From Paenibacillus catalpae (lineage in GTDB: Bacteria; Bacillota; Bacilli; Paenibacillales; Paenibacillaceae): a stretch of DNA of 64,000 bases. This document shows positions 34,680 to 43,216 of the stretch, piece after piece. The stretch is from NCBI RefSeq assembly GCF_900112695.1, contig NZ_FOMT01000002.1, positions 316,479-380,478 on the forward strand. The letters run 5' to 3'. How positions within the stretch are numbered: the stretch's first letter is position 1; every line of letters starts with the position of its first letter. The notes below the pieces were generated by a model. It did no database searches. It saw only the letters and a list, made by a program, of their open reading frames with translations, and was not told the DNA's origin. The translations under genes and the position numbers were made by a program.

Positions 34680-36392
34680 ATGAGCAGATTTAACATATTC
34701 ACCAAGTTGATAGCGACTTTGTTAATTTTACTTATCCCGATCCTGCTCCTGTTTGCCGTGTCCAATCGAACAAGCACGGATGTATTGACGGACGAGATTA
34801 TTAAGGTGAAGCGATATCAAATTGAAACGTTCGCCAATCAATTGGATGAGTTGTTTTTCCGGCTGGATACCTATAAGAAAATGCTGTACGAAAGCACGGA
34901 TGTGCGAAATTTAGCCTATCCTGATTTGCTTGACGATGTCTTAGGCAAATATCGAATCAATCGAACCGTTTCTGAAGAAATCAATCGGCTTGCCGGTTAT
35001 GGCGATTGGAAAGCGGTGATTGCCGTTCTCTATCCTAAGACCGGAATCGTCATCAAAAGCAACTCCAGCCTGAATGCGCTTCCGAAAGAACTTCCCTCAC
35101 AAGATACCTTTTGGCAATACTATTCCGATTCCAATGAGGAATACTTCATGGAAGTACTGTCCTACCCCGAGAATTCATTGGAGTCAGGCGAGGCGCATAT
35201 GCGAGTCGTGCTTAAATTCGGCGTCGGGGCGCTTCGAAGCGCCTTATCCGAATTTAAAGCGAATGGTTCGGGGGATCCGTTTCTATACCATCCTGGAGCA
35301 GACCCTATTTATAATTACTCGGTTAATGTGAAGCAAATTGACGAATTTCTACCCCGGCTTAAGGGGATTGATCCCTCGAAAGAAAGCGGATATATGTTGC
35401 TTAAATCCGACAAAACGAAGTATCAGGTTCATTATCAAAAACTGGAATCATTAGGCTGGTATCTTGTTGACTACGTACCAATCAGTCATATTATGGCGCC
35501 AATCAGCCGGAACCAGACCATGTTTTATGTCATAAGCGGCATGCTTCTGTTTATGGGGGCTTATCTTGCCTTTGTGATGTATCGCAATATTCAGATTCCC
35601 TTCCGGAAAATGATCCGGAACATGAATTTGATCGAAAAAGGGATTTATTCCGTACGGATGACAGACAAGCCCAAAGGGGAATACCGGTTTCTTTATGACC
35701 GATTTAACTCCATGGCGTCAAAAATAGAAGAACTGATTGTGGATGTGTATAAAGAACAGCTTCGGTCGAAGGATGCGACGCTCAAACAGCTGCAATCGCA
35801 GATTAACCCGCACTTTCTGTACAACACGCTTGCTTATATCAAGAGCATGATTGAGCTGGGTGAAAACAAAGCCGCCATTTCAATGACCATGAATTTGAGC
35901 AAATATTACCGATATACGACCAAGACGGGAAACAAGATGGTAGGGCTGAGAGAGGAACTGGACTTAATTCATTTCTATTTGGAAATCCATTGCATGCTCA
36001 GAGACGACTTTGAATTTCATATCGAGATCGAGCCGCAGATGGAGGATCTCGAAGTTCCAAGGTTAATTGTACAGCCGCTTGTCGAGAATGTGATTCTGCA
36101 TTCATTCAACAATCATTCGGAATACGGAATGATTCAAATAAGGTGCTGGAGTGAAGATGGGATGAACCATGTGGCCGTTGAGGATACGGGCACTGGAGTG
36201 GATTATTCCATGATCGAGTCGATCCGAAAGAAGATCTATTCGAGCAGTGAAGAGATAGAATCCGGGCTAAAAAATGTTCATCAACGTCTGCGGTTAATGT
36301 ACGGCGGCGACTCAGGCTTACAGCTTAGTCAATCCCATTTAGGGGGACTTTGCGTCCAATTAAGTTGGAGCAGTAAGGAAAGTGTATCCTGA
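34680..36392 (+). CDS. Sensor histidine kinase, YesM family
   Basis: A 570-residue membrane kinase. A first membrane helix (TKLIATLLILLIPILLLFAV) and a second near residue 285 (MFYVISGMLLFMGAYLAFV) flank an extracellular sensor of about 250 residues; then a HAMP-like region, the His_kinase domain with LQSQINPHFLYNTLAYIKSM (phospho-acceptor His378), and the ATPase domain with QPLVENVILHSF and DTGTG. The phospho-transfer to the response regulator that follows is expected. The start is taken at 34680, 15 bases after the solute-binding gene and after GAGAGGA. Membership in the three-gene unit with 33112 and 36475 suggests that it senses the locus substrate. Confidence 0.92.
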   Translation: MSRFNIFTKLIATLLILLIPILLLFAVSNRTSTDVLTDEIIKVKRYQIETFANQLDELFFRLDTYKKMLYESTDVRNLAYPDLLDDVLGKYRINRTVSEEINRLAGYGDWKAVIAVLYPKTGIVIKSNSSLNALPKELPSQDTFWQYYSDSNEEYFMEVLSYPENSLESGEAHMRVVLKFGVGALRSALSEFKANGSGDPFLYHPGADPIYNYSVNVKQIDEFLPRLKGIDPSKESGYMLLKSDKTKYQVHYQKLESLGWYLVDYVPISHIMAPISRNQTMFYVISGMLLFMGAYLAFVMYRNIQIPFRKMIRNMNLIEKGIYSVRMTDKPKGEYRFLYDRFNSMASKIEELIVDVYKEQLRSKDATLKQLQSQINPHFLYNTLAYIKSMIELGENKAAISMTMNLSKYYRYTTKTGNKMVGLREELDLIHFYLEIHCMLRDDFEFHIEIEPQMEDLEVPRLIVQPLVENVILHSFNNHSEYGMIQIRCWSEDGMNHVAVEDTGTGVDYSMIESIRKKIYSSSEEIESGLKNVHQRLRLMYGGDSGLQLSQSHLGGLCVQLSWSSKESVS

Positions 36393-36474
36393 TCGAAGCC
36401 GAATGCTTTCGAGGTAAGAATCATCACACACAGCCTGAATATGGCTGTAAGGGTGACAATTCTTTTTAGGGGGA

Positions 36475-38094
36475 ATGAATGTGTACGAAATATTGATCGT
36501 GGACGATCACACACACCTGGTTGACAGTCTGGCGATCGGACTGCCGTGGGAGCAAATGGGGATCTCCAATGTTTATAAAGCCTATTCCGGCGAAGAGGCT
36601 CTGGAGCTGTTGAATTACCGTTCCGTTGATATTGTCGTAACGGATATCCATATGAACGGAATGACCGGGCTTGAATTGATCGCCCGAATAAACGAGAAAT
36701 GGAAAAACACGAAGGCGGTTATTATAACCGGCTATGATGAATTTCAATATGCGAGAGAAGCGCTTCAACAGCAGGTATGCGATTATCTGCTCAAGCCGGT
36801 ATCAAACGAGGAACTGGAGCAAACCCTTCGCAATATTATTGAACGGATTACGGAAGAAGGAAACGAGCTCTTAAATCAGCAGAAATTTGTTTACCGTTTT
36901 CGGGAAAGCTTGCCCAAATTAAGAGAGATGTTCTTGTTTGACTTAATATCCGGCAAAAATTACCCCCTGTCAGATTTGAAGGATAAGATCCATTTATATG
37001 GGCTTCCCTTTTCTGTTGACAGGGAGGCCATCCTCTTATGCATGAGAGTGGAGGAGGATTATTCGAATACGGATCTTTATAGTCTCTCGTTGATCGAATA
37101 TGCCATGTTTAACATTGTAGAAGAAGTTTTCACGAATAAATTTAATGTGATGTATTGTAAAGATTCGCATGATTACCTGATTTTCCTGGTGCAACCCAAT
37201 CAAGCAGAACCATCGGGCAAAGACAGCTCTGCTTCGATAGAAGATTTGGCAAGACTCTCCCAACATCAAATCAAATTGTATTTAAAGTCGAAAGTTTCCA
37301 TTGTACTGAGCAATTCGGGAGGATTCCCAAAAGACATCATGCCGATGTATCACTCAGCTTTATCGATCTATACCGATTATATCGGCTATCAGACGGAAAG
37401 TTTTTTTCATGTGGCGCAAACAAAGGAAGTTTTCGACATTCAGCCGCTTGCGGAGCTTTATCGTTCCCAAACGTTTATGGAGTTAATTGATTTCGAGCAG
37501 TGGACGGCATTTGAGAGCAAGCTGAACCGGATATTTGATGAGCTGGAAGGCGCAGGCAGCGGAGCCCGCGAATACGGGGTTGAAATCTACGTCACCTTGC
37601 TGCAAGCATACTCCTATTATTTGCACAAGAAAGGGAAACGGATCTTTGAGGTGTTTGGAAGAGATATCGAGAAGATGTTGAAAATTGATGCCAGTTGGAG
37701 CGTGGAGCCGTTAAAAGAATGGGCCTTCGGCAGCTATGTTCAAATCAAAGCTTACAGCGACAGACGTTCGGACAATATACGATCTGACTTAATGGAACGA
37801 ATCCGCCGATTCATACAAAACAACATCATCGACATAACCCTTCAAACGGTAGCCGACCATGTCAATCTGCATCCTGTCTATGTATCCAACCTATTCAAGC
37901 AGGAGGCAGGAGAAAATTTCTCGAACTATGTGCTTCGCCTGCGAATGGAGAAAGCGGTTCAATTGCTCAAGCACAAGGATCTGAGGATCAGTCAAATCGC
38001 GCATGAAGTCGGCTATCAGAAGCCGCAGTATTTCATTAAGTTGTTTAAAACCCAATACGGGATGACGCCTCAAGAGTTCAAGAACAGCTTGTAG
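36475..38094 (+). CDS. Response regulator, YesN/AraC type
   Basis: A 539-residue cytoplasmic regulator. REC domain 1-120 with ILIVDDHTHLVD, phospho-acceptor Asp57 in VTDIHMNG and Lys in YLLKPVS; a long middle region (130-420) typical of Paenibacillus YesN-like proteins; and an AraC-type pair of helix-turn-helix motifs at the C-terminus (TLQTVADHVNLHPVYVSNLF, then ISQIAHEVGYQKPQYFIKLF). AGGGGG lies very near the ATG; GTG at 36481 would have better spacing. It probably activates the sugar genes of this locus in response to kinase 34680. Confidence 0.9.
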   Translation: MNVYEILIVDDHTHLVDSLAIGLPWEQMGISNVYKAYSGEEALELLNYRSVDIVVTDIHMNGMTGLELIARINEKWKNTKAVIITGYDEFQYAREALQQQVCDYLLKPVSNEELEQTLRNIIERITEEGNELLNQQKFVYRFRESLPKLREMFLFDLISGKNYPLSDLKDKIHLYGLPFSVDREAILLCMRVEEDYSNTDLYSLSLIEYAMFNIVEEVFTNKFNVMYCKDSHDYLIFLVQPNQAEPSGKDSSASIEDLARLSQHQIKLYLKSKVSIVLSNSGGFPKDIMPMYHSALSIYTDYIGYQTESFFHVAQTKEVFDIQPLAELYRSQTFMELIDFEQWTAFESKLNRIFDELEGAGSGAREYGVEIYVTLLQAYSYYLHKKGKRIFEVFGRDIEKMLKIDASWSVEPLKEWAFGSYVQIKAYSDRRSDNIRSDLMERIRRFIQNNIIDITLQTVADHVNLHPVYVSNLFKQEAGENFSNYVLRLRMEKAVQLLKHKDLRISQIAHEVGYQKPQYFIKLFKTQYGMTPQEFKNSL

Positions 38095-38140
38095 TGCGGA
38101 CATGCGGGGACAGAAACAAGTCTGGAGGAGTAATCTATTT

Positions 38141-38992
38141 ATGCATTTAAATGAGTTTTGTAAAGGAATTCAATTAGGAGAGGAAGCCAGCCGAATCATT
38201 TTTGATTTCCGCCTAGAAGAAGAGGAATATGCGAAGTTAAAACAGCATTTTCAAACGGACCGCCATTCGTTCTTCCGTTATGTTACGGGAGCAGCGGGAT
38301 ACAGGCAAATGCTGTTGTATCTTTTTGCGAGATTTGCTGTGGATGCTTATGAAGAATACCGGATTCGGGGTATTGAAGATCAGATATATTTCGATACCTT
38401 CAAGGATATCCGGATTTGGAGCGAGGTCTGCTACCGGGATTACGGCGAGTATGGCATAGAAGAGTACAACTGGCTTCAGGAGCATGTCAGGCTCCAATTA
38501 TTTCGTTTGGGGAGACTGCAGTTTCAACCCGTGGCATTTGACGGAGAGAACTTGAAGGCAGGAGAATACTCGGTGGAAAAGCATCAGCTCGTGCTGAATA
38601 TTCACATTCCGGAGGGGGAACCTTTAACTCCGCAAGAGGTGTCTCATTCTTTCCTTTTAGCCAGGAAGTTTTTCAGGGGAATTCCCGCTGTTTATATTTG
38701 CCGCTCTTGGCTGCTATACCCCGGTCTAAATAAGGTATTGAAGGCGGAGTCGAATATCCTGAGGTTCCAGCAGCTATTCCGTATTTATGAAGTGGATGAA
38801 GAATCAAGGGAAGCGGAGCAAAGAATTTTTAATCGGCTGGAGACAAGTCCGGATAAATACGGGGAAGAAACGAGCTTGCGGCGAGCAGCAAAAGCCCTAT
38901 TAAGCAATAGCGGAACACTTGGGAGCGGATGCGGCGTCCATATACCGTGCCTGACAACGACAGGAGATTGGCCGGATGCGGCGACTATTTAA
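38141..38992 (+). CDS. Acyltransferase domain protein (GNAT_C-type)
   Basis: A 283-residue soluble protein. The pattern DTFKDIRIWSEVCYRDYGEY, GIEEYNWLQEHVRLQLFRLG, LNIHIPEGEPLT, CRSWLLYPGL and the ending TSLRRAAKALL...LGSGCGV matches the N-acyltransferase (NAT_N/GNAT_C) family that is common in Paenibacillus and often lies beside glycan-utilisation genes. ATG 38141 follows GGAGGAG (38124-38130); a longer frame from 38102 covers the ribosome site. It lies 46 bases after the response regulator and 63 before a sugar isomerase, probably one transcript. It may acylate a sugar or protein; the substrate is unknown. Confidence 0.7.
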   Translation: MHLNEFCKGIQLGEEASRIIFDFRLEEEEYAKLKQHFQTDRHSFFRYVTGAAGYRQMLLYLFARFAVDAYEEYRIRGIEDQIYFDTFKDIRIWSEVCYRDYGEYGIEEYNWLQEHVRLQLFRLGRLQFQPVAFDGENLKAGEYSVEKHQLVLNIHIPEGEPLTPQEVSHSFLLARKFFRGIPAVYICRSWLLYPGLNKVLKAESNILRFQQLFRIYEVDEESREAEQRIFNRLETSPDKYGEETSLRRAAKALLSNSGTLGSGCGVHIPCLTTTGDWPDAATI

Positions 38993-39055
38993 TCGTGCTA
39001 TTATTTAATAGACATTTCCATTAATGAGTCAGCCACACTGGGAGGAGATTCAGCA

Positions 39056-39913
39056 ATGAAATTTGGGGTAAGCACTTATAGCTATTATCAAGCGTTGCAA
39101 TCAGGGGAGATGGACGTTCTTGGTGTCATTGATACCGTAGCGGAAATAGGCGGGGAGCATGTCGAGATTGTTCCGCTTGGTTTTAATTTGACCGAAAACC
39201 CGCAATTGATCGAAGATGTTCGCCGCAGAGCGGAAGAGAAGGGCATTATCCTCTCGAATTACCTGATTGGCGCGAATTTTGCCGGCAAGAGTGAAGCGGA
39301 ATACGAGCGGGAGATCGAACGCGTAAAACGGGAAGTGGATATCGCGGCGAAGCTTGGCGTCTTATTGATGCGTCACGATGTTGCTTCGTCACCTGACACC
39401 TCAATTCGTCATTTCAATAACGAGCTGCCCAAGCTGGCCGAGGCTTGCCGCCGAATCGCGGACTACGCGGCTGCGAAGGGCATTACGACTAGCGTGGAGA
39501 ACCATGGCTATTTTCTGCAGGCAAGCGACCGCGTGCAGACACTCATCCATGCAACGGACCGGACGAACTTCAGAACAACTCTGGATATAGGCAACTTTCT
39601 TTGCGTTGACGAGAATCCGGCCTCTGGCGTTTCGAATAACATAGCATACGCTTCAATGGTACATATTAAAGATTTCTATGTGCGTCATCCCGAAAGCAAC
39701 CTGGGAGAGGGCTGGTTCCGTTCCGCCAATGGCAATTATTTGCGGGGGGCTATCGTTGGTCATGGGGATATCGACATGCGGCGCGTGCTTGGCATCGTTA
39801 AGCAATCGGGCTATGACGGCTATATTTCCGTCGAGTTCGAGGGTCTGGAGCCTTGCCGATTTGCCGTGCAGCAGGGCCTCAACCAATTGAAAAAGATTTG
39901 GGGAACACTTTAA
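39056..39913 (+). CDS. Sugar phosphate isomerase/epimerase family TIM-barrel protein
   Basis: A 285-residue AP-endonuclease-2-like TIM barrel. Metal-ligand positions are visible in order: Glu in SVENHGYF, Asp in TTLDIGNFL, His in SMVHIKDFYV and Glu in YISVEFEGLE, with an early EIVPLGF strand. GGAGGAG precedes the ATG. Last gene of the presumed utilisation locus, closed by a strong terminator (39957-39997). It probably isomerises or epimerises a sugar or keto-sugar produced by the Gfo/Idh/MocA enzyme; the specific reaction cannot be told. Confidence 0.88.
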   Translation: MKFGVSTYSYYQALQSGEMDVLGVIDTVAEIGGEHVEIVPLGFNLTENPQLIEDVRRRAEEKGIILSNYLIGANFAGKSEAEYEREIERVKREVDIAAKLGVLLMRHDVASSPDTSIRHFNNELPKLAEACRRIADYAAAKGITTSVENHGYFLQASDRVQTLIHATDRTNFRTTLDIGNFLCVDENPASGVSNNIAYASMVHIKDFYVRHPESNLGEGWFRSANGNYLRGAIVGHGDIDMRRVLGIVKQSGYDGYISVEFEGLEPCRFAVQQGLNQLKKIWGTL

Positions 39914-39956
39914 ATTTCAGACTTCGAATAATGGAAGATAACCTTTTCAACAAAGA

Positions 39957-39997
39957 AACAAGCTGGCTTTCGGTATTATACCGGAGCCAGCTTGTTT
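39957..39997 (+). terminator. Strong terminator ending the utilisation locus
   Basis: AACAAGCTGGC pairs with GCCAGCTTGTT and the stem continues with CGGTA/TACCG around a 3-base loop, followed by TTTCGTTTG. Confidence 0.8.
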
Positions 39998-40109
39998 CGT
40001 TTGCTCTGCCATTAGCCGGCTAGGTAAATTTGTTTTCCGCTATTCCATTTTTAAGTAGAAGTGTATAATCACTACTATAAAATATAGACCGGGAATGTAG
40101 GGGGAAACC

Positions 40110-41579
40110 ATGTTATCACTTAGAGATCGCTTTAAACACGAGCTTTTTGTGAATCAGAATAGCGAGCTGACTCAGCTGATGTTAAACCGCATTTTGAATA
40201 TGAAATCGGAATTCGTCTGTATTACAACTTTCCATGACGGCGAATTTGTTTATGCCAATGATCCGGTTTTTCAACGGTTAGGTTATGGTGATGACGAGCT
40301 GTTTGAGCTGGATGTCTTTGACTTGGGAATCTGGACAAATGTGGACCAGAGAGAGAAGATTACATCTGCTTTGCTGGACGGAGGAATCATTCAGGATTTG
40401 GAGATTGACGTTAAAGACAAGAACAATAATGTCGTAACCTGCGTGCTGAATCTGGAACTGATACACATCCTGGATATGCCATGCATACTCATTGCCGGAA
40501 GAGACATCACAATCGTTAAAGCTATGGAAAGAAATAAATATGAGGAAATGAAAGAAGAGCTGCTGCAGACCATCCGTTTGGTTAACGGCTTTGTTGTACA
40601 AATGAAGATGAGAGAAGACGGCGAGCTTTATTACGTCCTGGCCGAAGGGAGAATGGCAGAAGAGATCGGATATACCACCGCAAACAGCTATGGCAAAACG
40701 GTTCGGGAAATTTTCCCCCATCTCTACGAGAAGGAAGGAAAATATTACGATCAAATTCTCCAAGGCGAAACGATCAGTTTTGAAACCGAGATGTATGGGA
40801 GAAGTCTGTTTAAGACCCTTAGTCCTTATTACAATCAAGGAAACGTTACGGGAATCATAGCAACTGCAGTAGATATATCCGAGCGCAAAAACATGGAAAA
40901 GATGCTGCGCTTATCGGAGATGAATGCCGCACTCGGCGAACTGGCTGTCGGGGTGGCGCATGAAATACGTAATCCTCTGACGGGTATTAGAGGCTTTGTC
41001 CATCTCATCGGGGAAACCTTGAGAAGAAACGGTATCGTGAAAGAGCAGGAATATGTGAGCTTGATTTTAACGGAGTTGTCCCGGATCAATGAACTGGTCA
41101 GCGAGATGTTATGGCTTCGCAAGCCCAAAGAGAGCAGTATGGAACGGATAGACATGACGAAGTTAATTCATGATATTCTCCCGCTCATTCAAGTGGATAC
41201 GAATATGAAAAATATTCATTTGGATACTTACGGGATTGCTCATAGTAAATCGGTTATAGCCAATATGTCTCTGTTAAAGCAGGTCATTCTTAATCTGTGT
41301 AAAAATAGCATTGAAGCCATGGAGACAGGAGGAACGCTGGTCCTGGGTCTTAGAGAAGGGCATCAGTCGGTGACCATCTTTGTACAAGACTCCGGCCCCG
41401 GAATCTCCGCTGAAGTGATGGACAAGCTGTTTACTCCATTTTTCACGACGAAACAGACCGGTAATGGCCTTGGCCTATTCATTTCCAAGCAAATTATCGT
41501 TGAAATGGGCGGGGAATTGGCGATTTGCTCCACTTCAACAGGCACAGTAGCGTCCGTCACTTTTCCGGGGGAAATATAG
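40110..41579 (+). CDS. Soluble PAS-domain sensor histidine kinase (sporulation-kinase-like)
   Basis: A 489-residue kinase without membrane segments. PAS domain 1 about 25-140 (FVCITTFHDGEFVYANDPVF), PAS domain 2 about 150-270 (ending IIATAVDISERK), HisKA with GELAVGVAHEIRNPLTGIRG (His284) and HATPase with NLCKNSIEAM, DSGPGISAEVMDKLFTPFFT and GNGLGL. This is the layout of KinA/KinE-type sporulation phosphorelay kinases. There is no partner regulator, also typical of those. A TATAAT at 40064-40069 lies upstream. Its 3' end overlaps the convergent CtaG-like gene by 23 bases. Confidence 0.9.
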   Translation: MLSLRDRFKHELFVNQNSELTQLMLNRILNMKSEFVCITTFHDGEFVYANDPVFQRLGYGDDELFELDVFDLGIWTNVDQREKITSALLDGGIIQDLEIDVKDKNNNVVTCVLNLELIHILDMPCILIAGRDITIVKAMERNKYEEMKEELLQTIRLVNGFVVQMKMREDGELYYVLAEGRMAEEIGYTTANSYGKTVREIFPHLYEKEGKYYDQILQGETISFETEMYGRSLFKTLSPYYNQGNVTGIIATAVDISERKNMEKMLRLSEMNAALGELAVGVAHEIRNPLTGIRGFVHLIGETLRRNGIVKEQEYVSLILTELSRINELVSEMLWLRKPKESSMERIDMTKLIHDILPLIQVDTNMKNIHLDTYGIAHSKSVIANMSLLKQVILNLCKNSIEAMETGGTLVLGLREGHQSVTIFVQDSGPGISAEVMDKLFTPFFTTKQTGNGLGLFISKQIIVEMGGELAICSTSTGTVASVTFPGEI

Positions 41580-42363
41580 GAGTGTTCAATTGGCCGATTC
41601 GGGGTTTGGCTGCTCTAAACCATTGCAAACAAAGGATGCAGACAAGAGCAATATCCATGACATCTCCGCCATAATACATAAGCAAACCAGCGGTTTCGGC
41701 TTGAGTTAACGGAACTCCATGAGGCGGGTAAGCATAGATGTGCTTGGAAAGAATGCCATGGCTTGCGGAAGCCATTACGAATACGGCTGCCCGAAGCAAG
41801 AAAGGGACCCGGTGGCGGATCGGATCGATATAGATCAATGATATTGTAAACAGATAGCCTGCCAAGAAAATATGAATATGCACGATCAGATAGATAGGGA
41901 TACTCTCGTGCATAAGAGAGAACAGATCAGTCATGTATAAGCACCAAAGCCCTCCCATATGAAGGGATGATGCAACAACGGGATGGGTTAATAGGCGCGA
42001 TAGCCAGCTCCCGAGAAATCTTGAAAACCGTCTTGCCGCAGGTGGGGCAAGTGTTCGCAGTAAGAGGGTCATCGGCGCAGCCATCGCCATAAGCAATGGT
42101 GCCAGCATTCCCAATAGCATATGGACAGCCATGTGAGCTTCGAAATGGACATGGGCACGATTGGCCAGGGGACCGGATACGCAAATTGTCGCCATAAGAG
42201 ATCCCAAAGTCCAGCAAAGTGTGCGGCTGATCGGCCACGGCTTGTGATACCGATTGGATAGCCTTGCAGCAAGGATATACAAGACCAAAGCGAGCACAAA
42301 CGGAAAGGCCAGAAACAGCTGGGGTATGATCCCGCCGATTGGATGAACGTTATTCGTGGTCAT
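41557..42363 (-). CDS. Cytochrome c oxidase assembly factor CtaG-like membrane protein
   Basis: A polytopic protein of about 268 residues of the caa3_CtaG family. Several membrane helices carry conserved residues: VSGPLANRAHVHFEAHMAVH (His cluster), LLGMLAPLLMAMAAPMTLLL, LIVHIHIFLAGYLFTISLIY and an ending YYGGDVMDIALVCILC. These are the expected CtaG motifs, thought to aid copper insertion. ATG 42363 overlaps the end of the upstream gene by 14 bases, suggesting translational coupling; ATG 42381 is an alternative. It forms a pair with the DUF2243 gene, a common arrangement. Confidence 0.85.
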   Translation of the reverse strand: MTTNNVHPIGGIIPQLFLAFPFVLALVLYILAARLSNRYHKPWPISRTLCWTLGSLMATICVSGPLANRAHVHFEAHMAVHMLLGMLAPLLMAMAAPMTLLLRTLAPPAARRFSRFLGSWLSRLLTHPVVASSLHMGGLWCLYMTDLFSLMHESIPIYLIVHIHIFLAGYLFTISLIYIDPIRHRVPFLLRAAVFVMASASHGILSKHIYAYPPHGVPLTQAETAGLLMYYGGDVMDIALVCILCLQWFRAAKPRIGQLNTPIFPPEK

Positions 42364-42850
42364 AGGTGGAGGCTTCTCCATGCTCGTGTCTGCCGCGCGA
42401 ACGAACCGCAAGAAATAGACCGTTTAATATCATTAAACAGGCCGCTATATTCCAAATCAGATCATAGATAAATACATGGTCTACATAACGAATTTGGTGC
42501 AGCCGCATCAGCTTGTGCTGGATGGTTCCGTCGTATAGTTGAAAAAAACCTGCCCCGAGCTGGACCCCTCCGCACCATCTGCTAAGCAATAGGGCATGTT
42601 TTCTTCGGAGATCAGCCAGAATAAACAGTCCGCCAATAGTCGCGATCCAGCTAAAAGCATGAAACAATCCATCCGAGGCGAGTCCAATATCCGTTGTAGA
42701 CTTGTCGTAAAAATGGTGCCAATGCAAGAGTTGATGGAAAACCGTCTCGTCTATAAAGGCAACCATGCCAAGTCCAAATAAAATGCCTGACCATAGATTA
42801 CGGCTTTTGTAAGGGATATCCTTGGACCTCTGTTTTGTGCGATTACTCAT
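42350..42850 (-). CDS. DUF2243 membrane protein
   Basis: A 166-residue membrane protein with four predicted helices: NLWSGILFGLGMVAFIDETV, FSWIATIGGLFILADL, a third near GGVQLGAGFFQLYDGTI and a fourth IWNIAACLMILNGLFL. The FIDETVFHQLLHWHHFYD and QLYDGTIQHKLMRLHQI segments, with several His, are the DUF2243 signature. GGGGGAACC lies before the ATG. The gene overlaps the CtaG-like gene downstream and is probably translated with it. Function is unknown; linkage with CtaG suggests a respiratory or copper-related role. Confidence 0.85.
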   Translation of the reverse strand: MSNRTKQRSKDIPYKSRNLWSGILFGLGMVAFIDETVFHQLLHWHHFYDKSTTDIGLASDGLFHAFSWIATIGGLFILADLRRKHALLLSRWCGGVQLGAGFFQLYDGTIQHKLMRLHQIRYVDHVFIYDLIWNIAACLMILNGLFLAVRSRGRHEHGEASTYDHE

Positions 42851-42875
42851 CTGGTTCCCCCTTTGATGGTTTTAA

Positions 42876-42900
42876 AAAATCCGCGGGGTCCGCGGATTTT
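42876..42900. terminator. Bidirectional terminator
   Basis: AAAATCCGCGG (42876-42886) pairs with CCGCGGATTTT (42890-42900), with A/T runs on both sides. It ends the small gene at 42918-43127 on the minus strand, ahead of the DUF2243 gene. Confidence 0.75.
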
Positions 42901-42917
42901 TCATGTTCTTATTCAAC

Positions 42918-43127
42918 TTACTCGCTTTGCGTTTCGACGATTTCTTCCAGAACAGAGGAGTGCTCGTGGCTGGCTGCAAGAACCTCTTGATCCGTCTGGT
43001 TAGTGCCTTGCATCGCTTCGGCAGCTTCTGCTTGGCGATTTAATTGCTTTTCCACTTGTCCAATTCCATGTGCACCTTGATGGCCGCGGCTGCTTGTCAA
43101 TTGTCTCTCCACCTTCCTCATTGTCAT
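42918..43127 (-). CDS. Small hypothetical hydrophilic protein
   Basis: A 69-residue, Gln/Glu-rich, probably helical protein that I do not recognise. The annotated ATG (43127) has no ribosome site, while GGTGGAG lies inside the frame and is well placed for a TTG start at 43100, giving 60 residues beginning TSSRGHQGAHGIGQVEKQLN. The composition (small, Gln-rich, no Cys) is reminiscent of small spore proteins but no SASP motif is present. A bidirectional terminator follows. Confidence 0.5.
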   Translation of the reverse strand: MTMRKVERQLTSSRGHQGAHGIGQVEKQLNRQAEAAEAMQGTNQTDQEVLAASHEHSSVLEEIVETQSE

Positions 43128-43216
43128 ACCGCCGACAGGATCATCGGCCTAGGGTAGTATATCCAAGAACTCCCTTTTTCATCAGGCAGGGCAGGATGAT
43201 CTTGGTATGGCCGCCG

